A stretch of 64,000 bases of DNA, taken from assembly GCA_048013815.1 (NCBI GenBank), contig CM106586.1, positions 7,316,001 to 7,380,000 on the forward strand. Direction: 5' to 3'. Positions 22,001 to 31,119 of the stretch are shown here, piece after piece (within the stretch, counting starts at the first letter, position 1; every line of letters starts with the position of its first letter). The stretch is from Setoptus koraiensis (lineage: Eukaryota; Arthropoda). Made by a program: the position numbers and the translations under genes. The notes under the pieces are model-generated. The model saw only the letters and a program-made list of their open reading frames with translations, was not told where the DNA came from and did no database searches.

Positions 22001-24443
22001 CCGGGTCATTTGTTTCGTTTTTCTTCGTCTTGCTACTATGACTACGTTCTTTAGAAGACTGAGGAACTTCTGCGCTGGTAAACGATGTACTTGAGTCGAA
22101 AGATTGAGAATCGCTTGAGGATTGATCCATTTCTGACGATGGGGTATAGCTCGTAACAGAATGGCAGTTACTAGACGAATCGTCATCGGACATGGAATAA
22201 ATTTCAGATTGTTCTGAGGATTCTATTGAACCTGAGTATTCATTGGAACATGATGTAGTTTCACTGGGAGTATACGATTCATCGTCATCATCGTCTTCGT
22301 CGCATGAGTCCTCACATGACGATATGGGACTGTGACTTTCACAGCAAGAAGCGACACAGACAGAAACACCGGGCTTTATCTTGTCGTCCAAGCCTGATAA
22401 TCTATCGGATGCCAAAGGAGGAAGGCTAATTTTGTTACCGATCTTTTGATCAGCTTGACTCGATGTCGATGGTGTAAAAATCGATTGATTGTCGTTTATA
22501 CTACTTATTGTTGTTTCTTGTTCTGAAGTTGATTTAGTTTGCATCTTTTGAGGATCATTGTTGTATTTTCTTTGCAGACTTGATAGAAGATCATTTTCGA
22601 GACTGTAAGTGTCAACGACATTTCCTAATGGGTCAGTCACATCAGAATTAAAAATGTATTTGTAATGACTGATAAAACAAGCAACAACTCTATTAGTCAA
22701 TTCTTGTTCCTTGAGGCCTTTATATGAATCCGTGCGTATCCTGAATATGTTGGGACCAAATACTATGCCTAGCGATGAGGCGCACATCTTGTTAACAAGT
22801 TGTTTAAGGGTAACTCTGTAGAGAAAACAAGATAAGTACTTAAGGGAGTTATAATTATCAATTGGTAATTGTCTGACCATATTGGACAAGTCTCTGGCAA
22901 ACATTTGTTGCATGGGGTTACTACAATCAGTTGAATCTTCTTTTTTATGAGAAGCACATCGGATACCTGCAATAGTATCTGTGTCATATCTAGCATTGCA
23001 CAAGGCCATCTTGTCCATAGAACTTTGTGACTGATCATTTTCCGTATATTTTTTTGCTATAGCTATGAATATATGATTCATTCTCACTGGTATCAAAGGC
23101 TCAGGTAATTCACGTAGATACATTTTGAGCATAGAGGCTGATGTGGCAACATCTACTGATTCCGATTCTAATGGTGCGTCTCCTAAACGATCAAATAGTG
23201 TTCGTAATTTTTCCATTAATCTTTGATTACCGCTAACTCTGAACATTCCCTCGTGTGTTAATGATGCCGAGTTTTCTTCAATATAGTTACATAATCTAGT
23301 AACAACATAGGGTACAGGTTGTAGTTTGTGAGTTGTTTCTGTTCGACCAAAACACGTTAACGGGTAGCTATTATTGGCTAGCTGCAATGGACAACCATAC
23401 ACCTTATAGTTCAAATTGAGCTGCTTACGCGATGGAGATCTACGATTGTGTAAGGTAGGAACTTGACTTGACCTCTTCTGGATAGAACCTATTGATAATT
23501 TATTGCCTAACGGTAATAGAGGACTACTAGTGGTTCCGAGATGCTGTTCGTCTAAACGAGTGGTGGTGGCCTGACCTCCTGTTGATGCCTTGCGCAATGA
23601 CAATGGTGACGTTATTAGTTTTCTCACTCGCTCTATACGAGACTCGCCAATCAAGGCCACGGTTCTCGAGTGTTGCGCAAGCGATGAGGCAAAATTTGAC
23701 GAGTTTCCTGCTATTGGCAAACCTCCCTGGTATTGTAGATATTTTGGTAATTTAAGATCACGATGAGTTGGATTTGATAGCTTCCTGAGATTGGCCTTGA
23801 TGTTGTTGTGCGTTGTGTTGCTAGAATGTGCCACAGCTTTCTGCTGCTGCTGCTGTTGTTGTTGCTGTTGCTGTTGTTGTGACGAGGTTGGCTGGTTTTT
23901 TGTTGTTGCTGTTGAGCTGGCCACTTGAGAATAGTCGCCCAGTCGAAAAACACAATGCTCCGGAGGTTCCTCTCGTTGCGAATGATCTTCGCTGGCATTT
24001 ATCATCATGAGACTATCTATATCACAGGCGTCCACAATAGATTGTTGTTGTTTTTTTCCATCATAGGATCGTTGTTTGAAGAGTTTTGGCGCAGAGAACT
24101 TGTTATCTTTATGTGATGATTTGTTGTTGCTGTTAGTTGACTGCTCCTTGTTTGTGCCCTGGGTTGTTTGTTGCTGTTCGTTGGAACTGCTGCTGTCTGG
24201 CTGACTAACTGGTTGCTGCTGTTTGGCCACGGCGGATGTGGAGGGCACCATGCTGCTGTTGTTGCTACTGCTGCTAGTGGTGGTGAGCTCGAGCTGGGAT
24301 GTTTCATGACTGTAGTTGCTGGTTGTTTGGTCGTTGTTGGCCGTTTGGGATGGCTTGGGACGCTTGTTCTCTTTTCCAAAAAAATATTCATTGATGTTCT
24401 TAGAGGCGCTACTCAATTTGCGTTCCTCTCTTTTATTGCTCAT
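19083..24443 (-). CDS. FAM13: FAM13-like Rho GTPase-activating protein
   Basis: A single uninterrupted frame encodes 1786 residues. After a disordered N terminus rich in Q, N and S, with a poly-Q tract near residues 188-202, a RhoGAP domain spans about residues 345-600. It shows the catalytic Arg in GMFRVSG (about 400), LRELPEPLIP (about 450) and FGPNIF (about 560). An insertion of about 50 residues separates the two halves (after AIAKKYTEND, before FARDLSNMVRQLP). Long acidic and basic disordered regions follow (SRSKRLVQRLCG; SSRERG), then a coiled-coil stretch (LVFELKHLRRRFNEMKRIRN). The C-terminal FAM13 signature, FGRPTTRQELSIVGHLYNRY, lies near residues 1735-1760. RhoGAPs stimulate GTP hydrolysis by Rho-family GTPases; the arginine finger is present, so activity is plausible. 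Insect FAM13 homologues share the RhoGAP plus C-terminal layout. No intron is seen in 5.4 kb, whereas vertebrate FAM13 genes are multi-exonic. Confidence 0.9.
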   Translation of the reverse strand: MSNKREERKLSSASKNINEYFFGKENKRPKPSQTANNDQTTSNYSHETSQLELTTTSSSSNNSSMVPSTSAVAKQQQPVSQPDSSSSNEQQQTTQGTNKEQSTNSNNKSSHKDNKFSAPKLFKQRSYDGKKQQQSIVDACDIDSLMMINASEDHSQREEPPEHCVFRLGDYSQVASSTATTKNQPTSSQQQQQQQQQQQQQKAVAHSSNTTHNNIKANLRKLSNPTHRDLKLPKYLQYQGGLPIAGNSSNFASSLAQHSRTVALIGESRIERVRKLITSPLSLRKASTGGQATTTRLDEQHLGTTSSPLLPLGNKLSIGSIQKRSSQVPTLHNRRSPSRKQLNLNYKVYGCPLQLANNSYPLTCFGRTETTHKLQPVPYVVTRLCNYIEENSASLTHEGMFRVSGNQRLMEKLRTLFDRLGDAPLESESVDVATSASMLKMYLRELPEPLIPVRMNHIFIAIAKKYTENDQSQSSMDKMALCNARYDTDTIAGIRCASHKKEDSTDCSNPMQQMFARDLSNMVRQLPIDNYNSLKYLSCFLYRVTLKQLVNKMCASSLGIVFGPNIFRIRTDSYKGLKEQELTNRVVACFISHYKYIFNSDVTDPLGNVVDTYSLENDLLSSLQRKYNNDPQKMQTKSTSEQETTISSINDNQSIFTPSTSSQADQKIGNKISLPPLASDRLSGLDDKIKPGVSVCVASCCESHSPISSCEDSCDEDDDDDESYTPSETTSCSNEYSGSIESSEQSEIYSMSDDDSSSNCHSVTSYTPSSEMDQSSSDSQSFDSSTSFTSAEVPQSSKERSHSSKTKKNETNDPATTSNVNSSAKVDESAEKMDHTNEETSSISKPINSKKMETQVGNDGEEDVNPSEINTQLESVSSAAADGTIPALDLEDVVFNSLEEICNSVSNQSLRHISPKQQHRDKTSISGATKDDIIYLARNNPKSKSLFRRKKTSSRKRSSTSSNQDVSHSPFEKLGQLQNDNLSSVGETSQKGVATKPDICEKIRRFHNKGRHSRSSKRQSEKRNIRKHMKRRSSSAGSLSRSKRLVQRLCGKYDNNFDESCRLKNSRVEYLLHGSRDEDSSKKTHRHLTNKKDATASREFRNRSTSSIIQSIEEVQAYDDKAISSHPFSHVLPDITSELVVGRDPQLIVHNCALNELGETMEFYTFRRFNSDETLLRSSLYYENYESFRRFSNQELGREEETYFQIEPSINDEEAGIDELIDVNRSAIDDQVGIECPFNLKKSNSVTKSPHVLRDSNLRNAVRSHARRTKYKPEYGDGDNQKPYDKTDVINIRTRCSEKSQESIKRNRHRSHDLSYHRRESSKRIQRKEKDRSYSAGNDVDYKPITSNNDGEQSKVEHPADDIYEEKLSSDKLDAIKQQKLSRSSRERGTNLPKIQSVSIVSLLESKEISVNYSEVDTDSILDPIDEHLALLKASMADLKVRIKASSLHSCDSSKSNNLSGLSDSKTLSDGNYTIEASSSATLAHSLCRPSASEEQADMSKLVFELKHLRRRFNEMKRIRNHYEYYHSIDKNNNNNGSILSTNSIVNHSSSSRSQGSLDSLKPQVDKVFRLIFSNNDISIDTAILQSRSSSIKEFCADNAFSPERSLSMSFLNTYATKNIVAGNKPLETGECSHGKNVEHSIEGQRVIPNRHSLAVVQKNGSIKQSAGTSNIQTDRRLKLECNFGMICPVRFVVDIEKRLNTKRRLCNRPYDTAFMSPEQLHDEKLEIQKNLLRYEHWFGRPTTRQELSIVGHLYNRYRTIKQAQGLRKANGSGSSLMNQNLFSAN

Positions 24444-24835
24444 GATTGACCCTCTGTCTCTATAATGTGTATAATCTTATGACTGTTGCGACAATTAATA
24501 CACGTGTGTGTGTGTGTTCTGTGTTGTTTCCGATTGGTTTAGGTGTGTTGGAGCGATGATTGCCTAGAGGGGCTCAGATTGTTCTTAGCTGTTGTTTATG
24601 CCTTGCATAGTGATTCATGTGAGGACCAATCACAGATGTAGTTTGGGTAGCATGGGGCAGACAATATGGCATTGAGAAGGCGCCTTTGATTGGACATCAT
24701 CATCGTGATTATTTGATTGTATATTTCGGTTGTCGATGTCCCCGAGTGCAGGACTTGCAGTGCAACGGTATGGTCTGGTTGTTGAGCATTGCTGCACACA
24801 GCATTGCGTACCACGCAATCATTTGTCACGCTTCT

Positions 24836-24875
<40 letters not shown>

Positions 24876-25391
24876 CGTCGTGTAATGTTTGTAGTCCTCC
24901 AATGGTATTGAATTGAATATTCTCCCAATCGGTGTCTACCTAATATCCAGCAATAATAATTAGGCCTCACGCTACTTGTGTGGATTGCACAATAACGCAA
25001 TCAACAATAATGCAACAACGCTACTGATATTGATGACGATAATAATACATGATATAATGGTACGATTAGACTCATCGTGATTGCGGTGCTCTGGTTACTG
25101 GTCCACTGTTTTGCACAGCATGCGTGTGTGCTTTTGCGCAAAAATTCTATTGCTCCCGTTGGAAAGAATCGAATTTTAAACTAAACCCAATCTGGTCATT
25201 GTCGAACTATTGCGCCAGTGTGCACTATTCTGTAGCACGCACACGCATTCTATATTATGTTTACTATATACTATATATTGCGCATATATCGATATGTATC
25301 GATTCAGTGGTTGTTGATGTTGTTGTTGACGCTGGAATCGGTTACAGGCTGCTGGGCTATTGTTGTTGTTCTCACTTCGCGCACTACTGCA

Positions 25392-25393
<2 letters not shown>

Positions 25394-25426
<33 letters not shown>

Positions 25427-25640
25427 TCGTTACATAATTGATCTGATTATGATTACTACTAACTAGATTATCACTATTGGAATATTCCAATGGCTGGTTG
25501 GTGAATTTATTGCACTTGTATGCGCGTATAATCGTTATTATTGTTATTTCTTTCGACGCTGTGTATGTGTGTGTGTGTGTGCGTGTGTGTGCGTGTGTGT
25601 GTCTGTGTGTGTCTGTGTGTTTGTGCGTGTGTGCCTCGTC
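25394..25640. repeat. TG/GT microsatellite tracts
   Basis: Uninterrupted GT repeat at 25394-25425, then an interrupted GT/GC tract at 25565-25640. Similar tracts recur at 25926-25980 and 26938-26960. Alternating purine-pyrimidine runs of this kind can adopt Z-DNA. Confidence 0.9.
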
Positions 25641-26304
25641 GCAAGAGTTCATCATACGGCTCATGCTCTTGCTGCTGCGGTGTGCGTGCGTGTGTGTTAA
25701 AACAACAAAAACAGGAATTATACTCCACAATATTCCCCCCCCCCCCCGAAACATTCATATACGCGCGCGCTTCACATTTGCCCCACTACTGTGCGCAATC
25801 CACCAATCTCAACCCATTTCTATCTAGCTTCTGTGCCGCACTGCTGCCCGCTTGCCTTCCTGTGTGTCTGTGCGCCTAGCGCTGTTGCTGCGTCGAGTGC
25901 GTATGAGTGAGTTGTGCATTAATTTGTGTGTGTGTGTATGTGTGTGTATGTGTGTGTATGTGTGCGTGTGTGTGTGTATGCAGTCTGGCCCGCTTTGTGT
26001 GAGAGCCTCTTTGTCTGCACAAACTGTACACACACACACACAGCGAGATAGACTCTGATAGAGGCGCTATGGAGGCCCCCACACACACACACGCACACAA
26101 ACTCATGCCTGGCCAGGCAACTCAGCACATTGCACAAGAATGCACAAACGAAGATGCATCGGTCTGGGCCGAGCTCGGGCAACCGGCTCGCTTGTGTCCC
26201 GCCCATCGCTTGTGTGGGCCGCAATCTGGGCCCGATGAATGATACTCGCACCCGAGGAGCGCGCGAACGGGCGGCCCGGCCTCCCATCGGACCCATCGGC
26301 GGGC

Positions 26305-26360
26305 GCCAATGGCTCATGTGGGCCGTATATAACTAGACCGTACACACAACAGTACAGTTG
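26305..26360 (+). promoter_or_regulatory. candidate core promoter (CCAAT, TATA box, initiator)
   Basis: CCAAT (26306-26310), TATATAA (26326-26332) and ACAGTTG (26354-26360) follow one another. The initiator A at 26356 is 30 bp from the TATA start, the canonical distance, and the initiator resembles the arthropod consensus TCAGTT. No recognisable coding exon follows; the first ATG (26365) opens only 29 codons. Confidence 0.4.
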
Positions 26361-27805
26361 TTCGAATGAGCAAGCTCGTGCGGGCTCCGTCGAGCGAGCA
26401 ATGTGCTGAGCGAGCAAAATCGAATAGGAGCAATGGCGCGACCCGTTGGAGATGAGAAGCGAATCATTGAGTTGGTCGCGAGAACGATTGTGTGTGTGTG
26501 TCTAACTGGCCGTCTGTCTAGACGGCAAGCTGGCTGGCTGGCTGTGAATAAAATCGATTTGAACTGAACCGGATCGACGAACAGAAGAATCGAATCAGAG
26601 AAGAATCGGCGTGATGCTTGCGTGTGCGCGGTTGCGCGCGCTCCCCCAGCAGCTCCCATGTTCGCTGGCAAGACAGCTAGCGCCATGATGATGTTAAGTA
26701 GCGCAAAGCGTCTCGGTAAACGCAGCTAGCGCCATTAGAGCCCACATTCGTCAAGTAGATCGTCATGTATGCGTTCGGGCTGAATTGTTTGGGCACTGGG
26801 CGCTGAAGAGACACCCGGGCCTGTTGTTATACATGTACAACAACTGGCCAGCTTGTCGGCCAGCGCGGGCCGGACCGGGTAATGCTGACGCGCGCGCGAT
26901 GTGCGCCCTTAAGATATTCCAAATACACACATGAAAATGTGTGTGTGTGTGTGTGTGTGCCACGCATTCAGCCCGACATGTCAGCGGCTGCCAGCCAGCA
27001 GGAGCCCAGTGGAGCCCGCGAATAAATTACGCCATCTAGGGCCCCGGCCGTTTGCGGCAGTGGCTGGCGCTGACCGGGCCGGCCGACCGACTGGCCCGGC
27101 GGCCGGCGAGCGTTCGGGACGGCATTGTCCGATGTGCGCACCAAATCGGCACACAATTAGCCGCCGTCTCAAGGTAACCGAGGCGCCTGACGGCCAGTCA
27201 ATGCGGGGCCCTCAATTGTCCAGATTGCGACGAGCGGTGCACAGCGGAAGACGGCCCTCGCTTAATGGCGAAGCGATGGAGTGTGGCCCGCTCTGGGGCG
27301 CACGTTCGGCCCGCTGCGTTCAGTGCGAATGGCTGAACTCGTTCGGGCCGAAGCGACAGGCCCTGGCGCGGGCCAAGGGCACAAATGCAAAATCATGCTG
27401 GAGCGGGCGACGAGCAATTTGTTGGCGCACACACACTACATACGCCACATACTGCTGTGAACAACGCCATTAGCCGGCCGGCCTGCCAGACATGATAAAC
27501 GGGCACAACTCGTCGGCTGCCAAGATAGCCCGGCCGCCATTGTGCGGATTACAAACGACGCGTCGGTTGCCCTTGCCCAGATCAGTGATAAGTTATAACC
27601 CGGCCCGGCGCGCCAGGCGGATTATCCGTTGTGCACCGGCCGCCAGTGTCTGACGAGGGATCAATAGTGACATGATGCGCCCCGCACACACACACACACG
27701 CACACACACACTCTCACAACTTGCGAGCCACAACTCACACCAGAGCAGAAATCATATGCAGCGCACACAGCGTGTGTGTGGGTGGGTGCGAGCTTGCCAT
27801 TATTA

Positions 27806-27832
27806 CGTCATAGCCGTTAGTCGGCTATGACG
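27806..27832. repeat. perfect hairpin, 11-bp arms, 5-nt loop
   Basis: CGTCATAGCCG and its reverse complement flank TTAGT. It is the first of three perfect hairpins within 280 bp. Confidence 0.85.
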
Positions 27833-27878
27833 CTGGCGGGCCAGGACCGCGCAATATGCGCATACAAGCGGCAGATCG

Positions 27879-27918
27879 CCAGCGAGCCAGTTTTATGGCT
27901 TGCGAACTGGCTCGCTGG
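27879..27918. repeat. perfect hairpin, 14-bp arms, 12-nt loop
   Basis: CCAGCGAGCCAGTT (27879-27892) and AACTGGCTCGCTGG (27905-27918) are exact complements. Confidence 0.9.
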
Positions 27919-28056
27919 TCACTCGGCGCCACTCTGCCGCCACTGGTCACAACACATTTGCGATTGAGGCCCACACTTGATCATGATGTGCGCGTCGCTC
28001 TGGCTCTGACATCATCATGATATCAAATTGTGGCCAATATTGACTGCGTGTCCAGC

Positions 28057-28086
28057 GGCCAGCTCGACTGGTCAGTCGAGCTGGCC
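28057..28086. repeat. near-continuous palindrome, 14-bp arms, 2-nt centre
   Basis: GGCCAGCTCGACTG (28057-28070) and CAGTCGAGCTGGCC (28073-28086) enclose GT. Such a tight palindrome can extrude as a cruciform and is often under-represented in clones. Confidence 0.9.
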
Positions 28087-29510
28087 AGCGCCAGCCATCG
28101 CTGTGCGGCGTGTGCGATATGGCCGCGCGATAAGGCACGCGCTGTGCGGCTCGCCACTGCAACCCGTCGCACACTACAGCAAGCGTCGCGTCGACGTCGC
28201 AGCCTTGACCGACCAAAAAAGCGACTCGCCCGGCGGCCGGGCTTCCACTCGGTCAGCGCGACGATATGCGCCCGGCCGCCATAACCCGTTTCCTCCTACG
28301 CGCGCACCGCTGCCAGCCAGCACCAATGACACAGCGGCGGCCAACAAACGCCAGCTAATGCCCGGCTAATAGCCAGCAAAAGCACGCTGCATTAGCACCG
28401 TCAGCCGTGCAGTGCCGCCGGAACCATCATTTATGTATTGATAGTGTTGCGCAAACACGGCCCGCTGGCCGCGCCAGGCCACACTGGCGAGAGCTGGCGA
28501 CAGTGGGCCGCTTTTTGGCCCGACACGCTGCGCGCCACAACAGCTGACAGCCGAGGGGCCAGTGGCGAAACGGGCGCTGCCAGCGAGACGGGCGCGGGGC
28601 CAGTGTGTACGTTGCGTCACACACTGGCTTAGCGACGCGTGACAAAACACACACACACATATTACCGGACAACGACTAAATGCAACAACTACAACAAATG
28701 GGCGCGCTCAGCACAATCTACGCCCGCGACAACGCACTGGCGGCCCGGCGGGCTCGCAGCGGAAGTGTGCAAATGCGGCGCCACAGCGCGCCCCATAAAC
28801 GCGCCACTGCCGGCAGTCCGCAGTAAGCGGGCACAAACACGGGCTCAAGGCAATTATTATGATTACGCTCGTGATGAGTGCAGTCATTGGTCAGTGTCCC
28901 TGCAGTCCAATAAATCAACTTTATGCAAAGTCAATTTGTTCGCGCCCACTTCGACGACGCCCTCCCGCCGGTTGGCGCCTCCGAATTATTGCGGCACACA
29001 GGCCGCATTCCGGCGCACTGTCGGGCGCCACCGACTGTCTGGCTCGGGCGTCCGGCAAGCGCGCACCCTTGGGCCGGCGGGCCGGCTCGCAGGGGGCCCT
29101 GTTTTCAATCGTCGGTTCAATTTTGGTCGGTTTGTCGACGGTGGCGCCGGCAAGGCCGCGCCGAGAATAGAACGCGCACGCACACAATAATGATATTATA
29201 GTTATAATCTTGCGAGCCCGCGCCACAGCGAGAGCCCACGAGCGAGCGACAAATCCGCTCGTCCTTAAATACCAAGCCGCTCGATTATGCTGGTTCAGCC
29301 AGCTGAATGTCGCCACCAGGCAAGTGCCACGCTGCAAGCTTAATGGCGGCACATTCGCAAGAACGAGGCGCTGGGCCCAAGCAGCAACTGCCGGCCGGGT
29401 ACCGCAAGCCAGGCACCGTACCTGGCGGCCAGCGGAGTAGCTAGTTGCCGCTAGGTGCAGCGAGGATGTAATTATCGAGGTGCTGGCGGTTCGTTTGTTT
29501 TGCTCATTAC

Positions 29511-29549
29511 GCGCGCGTAGGGCGCTGCTATTTCGCGCCCTACGCGCGC
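29511..29549. repeat. perfect GC hairpin, 15-bp arms, 9-nt loop
   Basis: GCGCGCGTAGGGCGC (29511-29525) and its reverse complement (29535-29549) flank TGCTATTTC. Confidence 0.9.
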
Positions 29550-29867
29550 ACACTATTCCGCCGAGCCGACTAACGAGGCACCGCGAGCGCGTCCTGTCGA
29601 GCGCTCACTTGAGCGCTCGCCGCTCGTGATTGATTTATCGCGGGGGCCAATTTGTTGTCGGCCAGGCCTCGTTTTGGGCAGCGGCCAGCGCAACATAAGC
29701 AGCGCAGCGCCAGCCTACTTTGGTGGCGCGGCTTCGTTTGCGGCGCGACTCGCCACCTCTGGTGAGAAGGTTGCGTTTGTTGCCCGCTGCACGCGCCAAG
29801 TTATCGCCAAAATAAATGCGCGACTCGCCTGGTGGGCACACGAGCGCGGAGCGCACTATTTTGTTGA

Positions 29868-29951
29868 CTGTTTCGCTGGCTGTCTCGCCGATTGTCTCGC
29901 CGATTGTCTCGCTGGCTGTTTCGTCGACCGTTTCGTCGGCTGTTTCGATGG
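29868..29951. repeat. tandem array, 12-bp unit x7
   Basis: Variants of CTGTTTCGCTGG (TTGTCTCGCCGA, CCGTTTCGTCGG) repeat head to tail. Read on the plus strand they make an artificial CLADCLAGCFVDRF-like peptide, which explains the open frame there. Confidence 0.85.
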
Positions 29952-31075
29952 GCGGATTGCATCGCGAATGACATCATCGCGCATTACATATTTTGCGCGC
30001 GAATGGCGATGATCAGGCCGTGATCAATATCACGCTCTGGTTTTCTTGCGCGCCACATTGCGTCACAGCTGATGATTTGGTCGAACGGTGGTCGCAAGCG
30101 TTATGTAACAATTGCAAAGCGATTCGCCGCGTTCGATAATGTCCGACGGGGCGCCCTCGTCGCGGGCCCCTCCGACGGCGCGCCGTCCATCGGACTGGTC
30201 GCTAGCGGCGCCCGTGCCAATCGTGGGAGGATAGTAAAAATATACCTATTAACGTGCCAGTTATAGATGTAAGATCTAAGTATAGCCGACGGTCTAACTA
30301 TAGCAGGTGATTGAAGCATGCAGCCCGCGATCCGTCCATGGCCGCTATACGGCGCTCTAGCCGTGCCAATGGATTTCTGCCAACTCTGGCTGGCCGGCTG
30401 GCTCTGCCGGCGGAGCCGTGTGCAGCAATGCCGGGCCTATGCTGGCCAGCGCGGGCCTCGATACGGGCCCGAGCGTCGCAAATTATAGCTCGCGCGTCGG
30501 GTAGCGGCAGCAGTTTTGTGGGGCCCACAACTCGACGGCAACTCACTCAGCTCGGTCGCGAGCCGCCGATCACCGACCGGGCCGGCCATGGGCGACGGTC
30601 GGCCGGCCGGCCAGCCGACTCTCCCCCCCCCCACCCCCCGTATCAAGCCAGCGCTGCACAGTGCGCCAAAAGTAAGTGCCGGATATTAACCCTTTTGTTC
30701 GCTGTGTCATGACTATTTTATTAGATTGTTCGCTTGCTTGCAGATCGGTCACACAGTGTACAGTCGTCGGGCTGGCGCTGATGGCGCAAAGTTGCCAAAC
30801 GTGCCCAGCCCGGCGAGCTGCACGAGCGGCTCGCCGGCGCGTGCGAGTTCGCAAACTTAGATTGATTATGTAATCTATCACTTTGTGATAATAATATGCG
30901 CTCGTGTGCATTGTAATCACTTAGTATAACCCGGCGTGTCGCGTATTATTATTGTCTGTTTGTGATTGCAAGTCGCGCGTTGCGTCGCGTCTCCACTCGG
31001 CTTGGCGCGCCGACATGATGATGATCACTAGCGCTGCGTGTGATTGCCAGCAACTATCATCATATGATGTATACT

Positions 31076-31119
31076 CCAACTGGCATCCAACTGGCATCAT
31101 ACTGGCATCATACTGGCAT
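31076..31119. repeat. tandem array, 11-bp unit x4
   Basis: Two copies of CCAACTGGCAT are followed by two copies of CATACTGGCAT. Confidence 0.85.
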
